A stretch of DNA of 59,682 bases from Phycisphaerales bacterium (GTDB taxonomy: Bacteria > Planctomycetota > Phycisphaerae > Phycisphaerales > SM1A02): positions 1 to 59,682 of the forward strand of contig JAQWPT010000013.1 of the NCBI GenBank assembly GCA_029245245.1. Direction: 5' to 3'. Shown one piece after another: positions 41,507 through 49,931 of the stretch. The position numbers and the translations under genes are program-made. Within the stretch, counting starts at the first letter, position 1, and each line of letters begins with the position of its first letter. The notes beneath the pieces were generated by a model. That model was given only the letters and a program-made list of their open reading frames with translations, was not told the DNA's origin and did no database searches.

Positions 41507-42151
41507 TCAGGGTGAGGTTCGGCGGAGAACGGCTCGGATTGGCGAGCCGTCGAAGCCGATGAGTTTCAACGGCTGAGCCAGCAGTTCGTATCGTCCGGGT
41601 TCTACCCCGGCGAGGTTCAGTGTTTCCAGAATGGCGATGCCTCGTGCGAGGCACCGGCCATGGGTTGGAATGTCGCTCGCATCGATGATGTCCACGCTCG
41701 GGCTGTCGAGGCCGATGGTGATCACGCCGTGATCGGCGAGATGATCCACGAGGTCCGGGTCGAGAGCGGCGAACTCCTCGTTGAAGACATCCATGGTGGC
41801 GAAGGTTCCGGTGTCGATGAGGATGCGCGGGGCATCCAGCGGGGCATCGCCCAGGTCGTCGATGGTGACGCGAGTGCGCGGAGAACCCTTCACGCGAATG
41901 ACCCGGCAGGGCCCGATGTAGTGTTCGAGTTCGACCTCCCCCACTCCCTCGGCTCCCGATGCATAATGGCACGGTCCATCGGCATGGGTTCCAAGATGCA
42001 CGGTGCTGTGCAGCGTTGAGAGTGTGACGGAGTCCCCGCGATCAAGGTGCAGCAGGATCTCCCGGCTTGGGGGGGTGTCGCCGGGCCAGGCCGTGGTGGT
42101 GCCGGCGATGATCGGGTGGGTGATGTCGATGATGTCCGAGTTCGAGTTCAT
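41507..42151 (-). CDS. kynB: Kynurenine formamidase (cyclase family)
   Basis: 214 residues from ATG 42151. Metal-binding cyclase/KynB motif STVHLGTHADGPCHY (His52, His56, Asp58, His62), GLDSPSVD and HGRCLARGIAILETLNL near the C-terminus; length equals that of known KynB. It hydrolyses N-formylkynurenine to kynurenine and formate. Its ATG overlaps the stop of the upstream MFS gene (ATGA). Last gene of the minus-strand kyn operon. Confidence 0.95.
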   Translation of the reverse strand: MNSNSDIIDITHPIIAGTTTAWPGDTPPSREILLHLDRGDSVTLSTLHSTVHLGTHADGPCHYASGAEGVGEVELEHYIGPCRVIRVKGSPRTRVTIDDLGDAPLDAPRILIDTGTFATMDVFNEEFAALDPDLVDHLADHGVITIGLDSPSVDIIDASDIPTHGRCLARGIAILETLNLAGVEPGRYELLAQPLKLIGFDGSPIRAVLRRTSP

Positions 42152-43329
42152 GGTGCGGTTCCAGGTGCAGAGTGTGGCGTCCGTCGAACAAAGAAGATCA
42201 ACACCGCTGCGAGCAGCAGGCATCCGGCAGCCATCCAGAAGCCGGCAAGGTAGCCCCATTTGAGGTGGATCATCGCTCCCATGGCCAATGCGCCGGCGGC
42301 CTGGCCGATATTGAATCCGATGGTGAGGCGTCCCCACCACTTGGTGTGGTGCGAGGGGCCGACGAGCTCCATGATCAGGTGCGTGGTGCAGGTTGCAATG
42401 CCCATCTGGGCCGCGCCGAGCATGGCGCCCGAGGCGACCACGAACCAGAGCGAGGCGGTGGAGAGCACGATCCCGACGGCGATCAGGGCAACCACGGCCG
42501 AGGTGATCAGGGCGTACCGAGTGCCGATGGATCGATCCAGGATTCCGAAGACCGGCCCGCCGACGAGGACGCCTCCCCCGTAGATCGCGTAGACCATGGT
42601 GCTGAAGGCCACGGGCTGATCCAGAACCTGGTGGATGTAGGCCGAGAGGTAGATCGAGTGCGGGACAATGCCGATGGCGGCAAGCAGGTAGGCGAGGAAG
42701 AAGATCCACATGACCCCGGTGGGAATCGGGCAGTCGTCGTCGCTGGCCATGGGCCGATCGGTTGCAACGCGAGGTGAGAGTCCGGCCCAGGCGAGAAGCG
42801 TGCAGACGAGGACCAGTGCCGCCGTGAAGAACCATCCGCCGGAGGGGCTGCTGGTGATGAACAGTGGAAGCAGCAGGCTCAGTCCGATCACGCCGACGCC
42901 GGCTCCGACGAAGACAGAACCAATGACCGTGCTTCGTGCTGACTTGTGGATTCCCGAGACGGCGATGACCGGGGCGAGAATCATCGCTCCCGCGGCCGTC
43001 AGGCCGGCGAGGAATCGGCACCCGGCGAGCCATGCGAAGCCGAAATCAAGGCCCGAGGCGGCGACACTCACGAGGCCGATGAGCAGTGCGGCGCGGCAGA
43101 CCCTGCCAGCGGTGAAGCGATGGGCGAGCATGGAGCAGAAGATCGCGCCCACGAGGTTGCCCAGGAAGTTGACCGTCCCCAGGTACCCCGCATCGGATGC
43201 CGTGATCCAGTGGTGATCGAGCATCGAAGGGATCAGTGGAGAGTACGAATAGCGCACGAGGCCGATGCCCGCAAGCATTGCGAGCAGGCAGGACAGGACC
43301 CGGTACCAGTTGCGCTCGTACAGTGGCAT
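42148..43329 (-). CDS. MFS transporter, YbfB/YjiJ-like
   Basis: 393 residues, about 12 helices. N-terminal LLAMLAGIGLVRYSYSPLIPSM is the pattern of the YbfB/YjiJ family; LSPRVATDRPMASDDDCPIP is the central cytoplasmic loop. It lies between tryptophan dioxygenase (11 bp) and kynurenine formamidase (ATGA overlap), so uptake of tryptophan or kynurenine, or export of an intermediate, is a reasonable inference. Confidence 0.88.
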   Translation of the reverse strand: MPLYERNWYRVLSCLLAMLAGIGLVRYSYSPLIPSMLDHHWITASDAGYLGTVNFLGNLVGAIFCSMLAHRFTAGRVCRAALLIGLVSVAASGLDFGFAWLAGCRFLAGLTAAGAMILAPVIAVSGIHKSARSTVIGSVFVGAGVGVIGLSLLLPLFITSSPSGGWFFTAALVLVCTLLAWAGLSPRVATDRPMASDDDCPIPTGVMWIFFLAYLLAAIGIVPHSIYLSAYIHQVLDQPVAFSTMVYAIYGGGVLVGGPVFGILDRSIGTRYALITSAVVALIAVGIVLSTASLWFVVASGAMLGAAQMGIATCTTHLIMELVGPSHHTKWWGRLTIGFNIGQAAGALAMGAMIHLKWGYLAGFWMAAGCLLLAAVLIFFVRRTPHSAPGTAP

Positions 43330-43340
43330 GGCTGTCCAGT

Positions 43341-44144
43341 TCAGAAGCGGTGCCGGATTGCCCAGAGATCGGGAAATGCGGGTTCAAACAGGGACCGTTC
43401 AAGGTACGGGACCCCGGGGGACCCCCCTGTTCCATGCTTGTTTCCAATGGTCCGGCGAACCAGTTGGACATGGCGGTATCGCCACTCCTGCAACCCCTCG
43501 TCGATGTCGAGCATCGTTTCAAAGAGCATGTCCAGTTCCGGGCGGGACTCATGGGCAGCCAGCAGCAGGTCCTGCATGGTTTCGTCGGCTTCGTATCGCT
43601 GGTCCGTCGGCGCATTGAGAATGGCTTCGGGGACGTCGAGGCCCTGCGTGACCAGGAATGCATGGAAGTCGTCGATGATCGAGGGTGCGGCGTATCTTGC
43701 CAGTGCTTCATCACGTCCATGCAGGCCGTCGGGGATGTACTGGAGGACCTGTTCACGCTTGATGCCGAGTCGGAACTCGATGCAGCGGAACTGCATCGAC
43801 TGGAACCCGGATGAGGTATCCAATCGCTCGCGGAACGAGACGAATGAAGAGGGTGTCATGGTTTCCAGGATGTCGATCTGGCTGACGAGCGTCTTGAGAA
43901 TCATCCGGACCCGCTTGAGAACATGGGCGACACCCCAGAGATCGGCATCACGGAACCGGGTGCCCGCGAGGTCGAGTTCGTGCAGGACCTGCTTGAACCA
44001 GAGTTCGTAGACCTGGTGGATGATGATGAACAGGGTTTCGTCGTGCTCGGGCGGATCGGACTGCGGGACCTGGAGGTCGAGAAGATCCGCGATCTGCAGA
44101 TAGGACGCGTAGTTCAGTTCGGACATCTTTGGTGAGTCTTGCAT
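43341..44144 (-). CDS. kynA: Tryptophan 2,3-dioxygenase
   Basis: 267 residues from ATG 44144 (ATG 44126 also possible). TDO signatures: IHQVYELWFKQVLHELD (His43-Gln, substrate side), SGFQSMQFRCIEFRLG and the proximal heme region WRYRHVQLVRRTIGNKHGTGGSPGVPYL. Heme enzyme opening the indole ring of L-Trp to N-formylkynurenine. Starts 7 bp downstream of the monooxygenase gene. Confidence 0.97.
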   Translation of the reverse strand: MQDSPKMSELNYASYLQIADLLDLQVPQSDPPEHDETLFIIIHQVYELWFKQVLHELDLAGTRFRDADLWGVAHVLKRVRMILKTLVSQIDILETMTPSSFVSFRERLDTSSGFQSMQFRCIEFRLGIKREQVLQYIPDGLHGRDEALARYAAPSIIDDFHAFLVTQGLDVPEAILNAPTDQRYEADETMQDLLLAAHESRPELDMLFETMLDIDEGLQEWRYRHVQLVRRTIGNKHGTGGSPGVPYLERSLFEPAFPDLWAIRHRF

Positions 44145-44151
44145 GGGTGGG

Positions 44152-45480
44152 TCAGATGATACCCAAGAGCACCAGGACGAACAGGGCGCAGATGCCTGTG
44201 GCACCGAGAGCGACCAGCGGGAAGGTGATCCGTCGTCGGGCGACTTGCCGCATGACATCGGCGTAGGGCACCGTGGTGAAGGAAACGAGGTTGTATCGGG
44301 GCATGTACCAGTTCGGAAAGTTCATGCTCAGCTGCTTGCGGATACGTTGCAGGCAACGAAAGAATGGAGAGGCGGTCTTGTTCCGCATTTCGATGAAGTT
44401 GCTCAATGACAGTGCCGCGATGGCATCACCGTCGGGTCGCTGGGTGGAATCGTAGTCCCGCAGCGCGGTCGGCAGGTCGTCGTGGGCGGCAAGGCACGAC
44501 GCAAGGCGGAGGCAGTCCTGGAACGCGGCGTTCATTCCCTGTCCGAAGAACGGGACGATGGCATGGGCCGCGTCGCCGATGAGCACGGCGGTGCCTTCGT
44601 GGTGGTAGCAGTTGCATCGGACGGTGCCGAGCAGTCCCACTGGGTTGTCGGTGTACTCCTCGACGAGGCCGGGCATCAGCGCTGCGGCATCGGGAAAGTG
44701 TGAGCAGAAGAAGGTTCGGATCGATTCGGGTGAATCCACACTTGAGAAGCTGTCCGGTCCTTCGATGGGCCAGAAGCAGGTGCAGGTGAAGGAACCGTCG
44801 CCGTTGGGAAGCGCAATCATCATGTAGTGACCACGTGGCCAGATGTGCAGTGCATGGGATTCAAGTTGAAATGAGCCGTCCTCGGCGGCGGGAATGGTCA
44901 ACTCCTTGTAGCCACTGTCGATGAACTCGGTGCCGTCATCGATCGGTGAAGCGTCATGCATGGCCTGCCGCACCATGGATCCAGCTCCATCGGCGCCGAC
45001 GATGAGATCGGCGGCCAGGGTGCGTGGCGGTGCGTCTCCAGCGACGAAGGTCACGGTGGCGGTTTCAACATCGATGTCCGTGCAGTCGACGTCGAATGCC
45101 AGCGTGATGCCGGATCGCGACTGGGCCGCGTCGAGCACCATGCAGTTCAGGCCCCCTCGTGACACGGAGTTGATCGCTTCGCCGGGCACGTGGCTGTAGG
45201 GCGAGTAGGCGGTGTTGCATTTCTCATCGTGCATCATGCGCCCACGCATCGGCACGACGGTGTCGAGCACGACCTGCTTGAGGCCGATGCGATCAAGGGC
45301 CTCGAGGCCGCGGGCCGACAGGGCGAGGTTGATGCTGCGTCCGCCCTCGTAGCCGGCGGCACGGGGGTCGCCGCGGCGTTCCAGGACCGTCACCTCGTGC
45401 CCGGCATCGGCAAGCAGACAGGCCAGCAGCGGCCCCGCCAGTCCCCCGCCGATGATCGTGATGTGCCGAGACTGGGTCAC
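44152..45480 (-). CDS. kmo: Kynurenine 3-monooxygenase
   Basis: 442 residues from GTG 45480, whose GTGA overlaps the kynureninase stop; this fixes the start right before the FAD strand ITIIGGGLAGPLLACLLADAGHEVTVLERR. Further FAD motifs: GRSINLALSARG, VGADGAGSMVR (DG motif) and LIGDAAHAIVPFFGQGMNAAFQD (GD motif). The C-terminus is a transmembrane helix (FPLVALGATGICALFVLVLLGII) after a basic ARRR, resembling the membrane anchor of animal KMO. Hydroxylates kynurenine to 3-hydroxykynurenine with NADPH and O2. Confidence 0.96.
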   Translation of the reverse strand: MTQSRHITIIGGGLAGPLLACLLADAGHEVTVLERRGDPRAAGYEGGRSINLALSARGLEALDRIGLKQVVLDTVVPMRGRMMHDEKCNTAYSPYSHVPGEAINSVSRGGLNCMVLDAAQSRSGITLAFDVDCTDIDVETATVTFVAGDAPPRTLAADLIVGADGAGSMVRQAMHDASPIDDGTEFIDSGYKELTIPAAEDGSFQLESHALHIWPRGHYMMIALPNGDGSFTCTCFWPIEGPDSFSSVDSPESIRTFFCSHFPDAAALMPGLVEEYTDNPVGLLGTVRCNCYHHEGTAVLIGDAAHAIVPFFGQGMNAAFQDCLRLASCLAAHDDLPTALRDYDSTQRPDGDAIAALSLSNFIEMRNKTASPFFRCLQRIRKQLSMNFPNWYMPRYNLVSFTTVPYADVMRQVARRRITFPLVALGATGICALFVLVLLGII

Positions 45481-46769
45481 GTGGAGGATCCGAAGGCGTC
45501 GCCCATCATGGTCGCGAAGCGGTGGCATTCCTCGAAGGTGTTGTAGAGCGGGGTCGGCGCGACTCGAATCGTGCCTGGTGGTCGGAAGTCGGCGACGACT
45601 CCCATGGCTTCGATCTCCCCAAAGGCCTGCTCCGCATTGCCATCGACCACGATCGAGAGTTGGCTGCCGTGGGCATGGGGTTCCGCTGGAGTGCTGATGC
45701 GGAAGCGACGTCCCGGAACCGATTCCAACTGGGTGCGCAGGAAGGTTGTCAGGCGGAGCGAGCGAGCTCGAAGCGCATCCATGCCGATTGAATCGAAGAG
45801 ATCGAGAGAGGCTCGAAGTGGAGCCATGGCGAGCACGGGTGGGTTGCTGATCTGCCAACTGTCGGCGCTGGCGACGGGATTGAACTGGTCTTCCAGGTGC
45901 ATGCGGAAGCGTGTGTCAGGGTCATTGCCCCACCATCCGGCCAGTCGTGGGATGTCCCGGTTCGTGGCATGCCGTTCATGCACGAACGCGCCGGCGACGG
46001 CACCTGGTCCGCTGTTGAGGTACTTGTAGGAGCACCAGGCGGCGAAATCCACGTTCCAGTCGTGCAGTTGCAACGGGATGTTTCCTGCCGCATGTGCAAG
46101 ATCGAAGCCCACGATCGCCCCGGCTCGGTGCCCTGCTTCCGTGATGGCGGGGAGGTCCAGCACCTGCCCGGTGAGAAAGTTGACACCGCCCATCATGATC
46201 GTGGCCAGGCTGTCGCCTGCCGATTCAATCCTCGCCAGCACCTGCTCCATGTCGAGGCAGTCCTCGCCGGGCCGTGGTCCCACCAGCAGGATATGTTCGT
46301 CTGGATCAAGCCCGCGAGCCTGCAGGTGGGATTGGACGCAGTAGATGTCCGATGGAAACGCCGGGGTTTCCATGAGGATCTTCGTGCGATTCCCCTCGGG
46401 ACGATAGAAGGAGGTCAGCAGCAGGTGCAGGTTGACCGTAAGGGAGTTCATGATCACGACTTCGCACGGCCGGGCTCCCACCAGCCGCCCCGCCTGTTCC
46501 CGGAACACCTCGTGGTAGGTGTACCAGGGGGTCCGGGCACCGCGATGGCCGTCAACCCCGAGACGTTGCCAGTCGTCGATGATCTCCTGGACATGAGTGG
46601 CGGCCGCCCGAGGCTGCAGCCCCAGGGAGTTTCCGCAGAAGTAGATGGATTCTCCGCCGGTTTCCATTTCTGGAATGGCGAACTGATCGCGCTGGGATGG
46701 GACGGGATCGCGTTCGTCGAGTTGTCGGGCGGCGACACGGTCGAGCCGGCCCGGGTCGGTGGCGGTCAT
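45477..46769 (-). CDS. kynU: Kynureninase
   Basis: 430 residues, standard length. GESIYFCGNSLGLQPRAA near the N-terminus, FDLAHAAGNIPLQLHDWNVDFAAWCSYKYLNSGPG with the PLP Lys, and RLAGWWGND. Cleaves 3-hydroxykynurenine to 3-hydroxyanthranilate and alanine. ATG overlaps the ACMSD stop (ATGA), and its stop overlaps the kmo start (GTGA). Confidence 0.97.
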   Translation of the reverse strand: MTATDPGRLDRVAARQLDERDPVPSQRDQFAIPEMETGGESIYFCGNSLGLQPRAAATHVQEIIDDWQRLGVDGHRGARTPWYTYHEVFREQAGRLVGARPCEVVIMNSLTVNLHLLLTSFYRPEGNRTKILMETPAFPSDIYCVQSHLQARGLDPDEHILLVGPRPGEDCLDMEQVLARIESAGDSLATIMMGGVNFLTGQVLDLPAITEAGHRAGAIVGFDLAHAAGNIPLQLHDWNVDFAAWCSYKYLNSGPGAVAGAFVHERHATNRDIPRLAGWWGNDPDTRFRMHLEDQFNPVASADSWQISNPPVLAMAPLRASLDLFDSIGMDALRARSLRLTTFLRTQLESVPGRRFRISTPAEPHAHGSQLSIVVDGNAEQAFGEIEAMGVVADFRPPGTIRVAPTPLYNTFEECHRFATMMGDAFGSST

Positions 46770-47824
46770 GCGTGCCCCGCCTGCTCGCTGATGGGCAGGC
46801 CCAGTTCCTCGCGACTGATCCCGAGAAATTCCAGGGCGGTTTCCGAGAGCAGGCGCTTCCGCTGGCAGTCATCAAGTCCGGTGAGAAGTTCGATGGTGCT
46901 TCCCGGTGGAGACTCACCCAGTGGAAACGGGTAATCGCTGCCGAGGCAGACGCGGTCGGCCCCGAGTCGACTGATGACATAGCGAAGCGATTCGGGCCCA
47001 TGGAGGGCTGAATCGACGTAGATGCGTTCGAGCATCTGGCTCGGTGGCGTGGAAGTTCGAGTCTGGCAGAGGTCCGGGCGGGCCTCGAATCCGTGCACGA
47101 TGCGATCGACCGTGAGCGGGAAGCTGCCACCTCCGTGGGCGAAGCCGACACGGAGATTCGGAAGTCGTTCAAGTACGCCGCCCATGGCGAGCGAGCAGAT
47201 GGCCAGGGTGGTCTCGGCCGGCATGCCGACGAGCCAGGTCAGCCAGTGGTCCCGGGTTCGATCCTGTCCGAGCATCTTCCACGGGTGGACGAAGACACAG
47301 GCATCGAGGGCCTGGGCCGCTTCGAAGATCGGGTAGAAGTCGTCATCATCGAGATTCCGTTCGTTGATGTTGGAGCCGATCTGGACACCGGGAAAGCCCA
47401 GTTCCTTGACGCAGCGTTCCAATTCCTGGATGGCGAGATCCGTGTCCTGCATCGGGATCGTGCCGAGGCCGATGAATCGGCCGGGGTGGTCCCTGGTGGT
47501 GTTCGCGATGTCATCGTTGAGCAGGCGGGAGAAATCAAGCGTGTCGTTGGGCTCTGCCCAGTAGGAGAAGAGCACGGGAATGGTGCAGAGGACCTGGGTA
47601 TCGACGCCGGTCTGGTCCATGTCACGAAGGCGGGCTTCAGGATTCCAGCAGTTCTCATGGATCTCCCTGAAGACGGTGCCGCCGGAGTGCATCTCCGCCT
47701 TGCCGGGCTGATGGTGGTTGAGCTGGATCCACTTGCCGTAGCCGTAGCGATCGTGAAGATCCGGCCATTCCCTGGGGAGGATGTGGGTGTGCATGTCGAT
47801 CCTGAGATCATGCTGCGGTGTCAT
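46766..47824 (-). CDS. 2-amino-3-carboxymuconate-6-semialdehyde decarboxylase
   Basis: 352 residues. Amidohydrolase-fold ACMSD motifs: IDMHTHILP (His12, His14), FVHPWKMLG (near 180), GFAHGGGSFP (near 230) and LGSDYPFPLGE with the metal Asp (near 298). Zn-dependent decarboxylation of ACMS to 2-aminomuconate semialdehyde, diverting carbon from quinolinate/NAD synthesis to full catabolism. Overlaps both neighbours by ATGA. Confidence 0.96.
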   Translation of the reverse strand: MTPQHDLRIDMHTHILPREWPDLHDRYGYGKWIQLNHHQPGKAEMHSGGTVFREIHENCWNPEARLRDMDQTGVDTQVLCTIPVLFSYWAEPNDTLDFSRLLNDDIANTTRDHPGRFIGLGTIPMQDTDLAIQELERCVKELGFPGVQIGSNINERNLDDDDFYPIFEAAQALDACVFVHPWKMLGQDRTRDHWLTWLVGMPAETTLAICSLAMGGVLERLPNLRVGFAHGGGSFPLTVDRIVHGFEARPDLCQTRTSTPPSQMLERIYVDSALHGPESLRYVISRLGADRVCLGSDYPFPLGESPPGSTIELLTGLDDCQRKRLLSETALEFLGISREELGLPISEQAGHA

Positions 47825-48417
47825 GCAGACTCGTCTCCATCCCTGATGATGCGGACTTCGTCTGCATCCTCGATCCGAAGTACTGGTGCCGGCTTCGCAA
47901 TGCGGGTGTTGCAGTGCGTGCAGGTCGAGCGGACCGGATCGGCCCAGAAGGCCTCCATGGAGTCACGGAAATGCTCGACGATGTCGGTGCAGTCGAACTC
48001 CTCATCCCAGGCCAGGGCATGGCAGGACGGGCAGTAGAATTGCTGGTGTTCCGTTTCGCCCTCTGGACGATTTCGTTCCACGACGACCCCGATCGTGTCA
48101 GGTGGACGTTGGGGGGCGTGGGGCACATTTGGAGGGATGAAGAAGGACTCTCCTTCCCTGATCAGGTGGCTGACGACCTTGCCATCCTCGATGGTCTGCA
48201 CGCAGATATCTCCCTTGAGTTGGAAGAAGTACTCCTCGGACGCCGTCTTGTGGAAGTCGTTGCGGGCATTGGGACCTCCGATGACCATTACGAAGAAGTC
48301 CTGGCCCTCATAGAGGTACTTGTTGCCTACGGGGGGGCTGAACTCGTCAATGTGGTCCTGCACCCATTTATGGATGTTGATCGGTTTCTGGACCGTAGTG
48401 GTGGCTGAAGTGGCCAT
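47821..48417 (-). CDS. 3-hydroxyanthranilate 3,4-dioxygenase
   Basis: 198 residues, cupin fold. Fe ligands His56 and Glu62 (NDFHKTASEEYFF) and His100 (VPHAPQRP), Arg52 for substrate; a rubredoxin-like second metal site with Cys129/Cys132 (CPSC) and Cys166/Cys169 (CTHC), as in the bacterial enzyme. Opens 3-hydroxyanthranilate to ACMS. First gene of the seven-gene operon, with GGAGG upstream. Confidence 0.97.
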   Translation of the reverse strand: MATSATTTVQKPINIHKWVQDHIDEFSPPVGNKYLYEGQDFFVMVIGGPNARNDFHKTASEEYFFQLKGDICVQTIEDGKVVSHLIREGESFFIPPNVPHAPQRPPDTIGVVVERNRPEGETEHQQFYCPSCHALAWDEEFDCTDIVEHFRDSMEAFWADPVRSTCTHCNTRIAKPAPVLRIEDADEVRIIRDGDESA

Positions 48418-48653
48418 TCTGCTGCCTCCATCGGGGTTCTTTCGGCATTCTATACGCGGTGGGCCCTGAGCCGGGTCCCAGCACCCCTGAGGAGAGTGGC
48501 AAGTCCGAGAAGTCGGGAAATTGACCGCATTTCCTACCGGTTCTCGATCACAGTTCCACGGGGAAAGAGCCGATTGCTATTATTCGATTTTCCGTGGTTT
48601 CGACCAGTTCCCGGGCGATTCCGTTTGAACACAGTTTAAGGAAGAATGAGCCC
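48418..48653. promoter_or_regulatory. Divergent control region of the kyn operon and nucleotide-sugar operon
   Basis: 236 bp. On the minus strand TAGAAT (48447-48452) is a candidate -10 for the dioxygenase gene, leaving a leader of about 22 nt with GGAGG. On the plus strand TATTAT near 48577 and an AAGGAAGA ribosome site precede the dehydrogenase. The palindrome-like GGGCCC/CCGGG and a CGAGAAGTCGGG segment in the middle could bind a regulator; none is encoded next door. Confidence 0.4.
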
Positions 48654-49931
48654 ATGTTTGAATACGATGTCTGCATCATCGGAACCGGCCGAGTCGGACT
48701 GCCACTTGGCCTGTCGTTGTCGGATGCCGGGGTCAAGGCCACCGGAGTGGATATTGATTCTGCCATGCGCGAGTCCGTCAATGATGGCCGCATGCCGTTC
48801 CACGAGCCTGGGTACGACGAGATCATTGCTCGCAAGGAGTTCGTGGTACACGGCTCCCCTGCAGACGTCGTGCCGCGGAGCGCAGCTCTGGTCATCACCG
48901 TCGGAACCCCCCTGCACAACCACATCGAAACGGACTTGTCGCAGATCCAGCGGGTACTGTCGAGTCTCTGCCCCCACCTTCGCAAGGGGCAGGCCGTGAT
49001 CCTGCGGAGCACCGTGGCACCGGGAACGACCTCGTACGTCAAGAAATGGATCGAGCGGAACACCGACATGGTGGTGGGCAAGGACATCCTCCTCGCCTTC
49101 TGCCCCGAACGCATTGCCGAAGGACTGGCCCATACCGAACTGCGAAGCCTTCCCCAGATCGTCGGGGGGGAGGACGAAGAGAGCGTTGAGGCCGCCGCAG
49201 GGTTGTTCGGAAGACTGGCCCCGGAGATTCTCAAGACCGACTTCATCACCGCGGAGCTCGTGAAGCTCTTCAACAACATCTCCCGCTACATCAACTTTGC
49301 GGTCGCGAACCAGTTCGCCCTGATCGCGGATGATTTCGGTGCCAACATCTACGAGACCCGGCGCCTTGCCAACCACGACTACCCTCGTTGCAACCTTGCC
49401 ATGCCCGGCTTCACCGCTGGCACCTGCCTTCGCAAGGACTTCGGGATGATCAACGAGTGGAGCGCCTACCCTGACATGCTGCTCTCGGCCTGGAAAATGA
49501 ACGAGTTCACTCCGGCCATGCTCGTTGATCAACTGATGAAGCGGACCATGATCCATGACCATCGTGTCGCGGTTCTTGGATTCAGCTTCAAGGCGGATAC
49601 GGACGACATCCGGGACAGCCTGGTCCCCAAGCTCTGTCGATACATCGAGCGGCAGTTGCCGCTTGAAATCCGGATTTCCGATCACAATCTTCCGGATCAG
49701 ATTCATGAGCCCTCGGCATCGACCCCTCTGAAGAACTGGGCGGTCAACGATGCCATGGAGGACGTCGACTGCGTCTTCGTAGCCACCAATCACACGGGCT
49801 ACAGCGATGTGCTTCACAAGCTCGGCAAGACCAGGCCGGAGGCCTGGGTCGCCGACATCTGGAACGTGGGTGGCCTCGACCAGATCTTCTACAAGGCAGG
49901 CGATCTCGTGAAGTCGGGGGTGACATCATGA
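48654..49931 (+). CDS. Nucleotide-sugar (UDP-hexose) 6-dehydrogenase
   Basis: 425 residues from ATG 48654. N-terminal GTGRVGLPLGLSLSDAG, VGTPLH, RSTVAPGTT, CPERIAEG, the FNNISRYINFAVANQFA helix and the catalytic Cys near 258 in AGTCLRKDFGM; C-terminal LGFSFKADTDDIRDS. This is the UDP-Glc/UDP-ManNAc dehydrogenase family (WecC/VipA-like); which sugar is oxidised cannot be read. First of three genes overlapping by ATGA that make activated sugars. Confidence 0.92.
   Translation: MFEYDVCIIGTGRVGLPLGLSLSDAGVKATGVDIDSAMRESVNDGRMPFHEPGYDEIIARKEFVVHGSPADVVPRSAALVITVGTPLHNHIETDLSQIQRVLSSLCPHLRKGQAVILRSTVAPGTTSYVKKWIERNTDMVVGKDILLAFCPERIAEGLAHTELRSLPQIVGGEDEESVEAAAGLFGRLAPEILKTDFITAELVKLFNNISRYINFAVANQFALIADDFGANIYETRRLANHDYPRCNLAMPGFTAGTCLRKDFGMINEWSAYPDMLLSAWKMNEFTPAMLVDQLMKRTMIHDHRVAVLGFSFKADTDDIRDSLVPKLCRYIERQLPLEIRISDHNLPDQIHEPSASTPLKNWAVNDAMEDVDCVFVATNHTGYSDVLHKLGKTRPEAWVADIWNVGGLDQIFYKAGDLVKSGVTS

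Noticed and set aside
41507-43033. A 508-codon fusion-like frame covering kynB and part of the MFS gene
   Set aside because: The upstream part is out of frame with the MFS protein and has no domain; kynB starts cleanly at ATG 42151 with an ATGA overlap.
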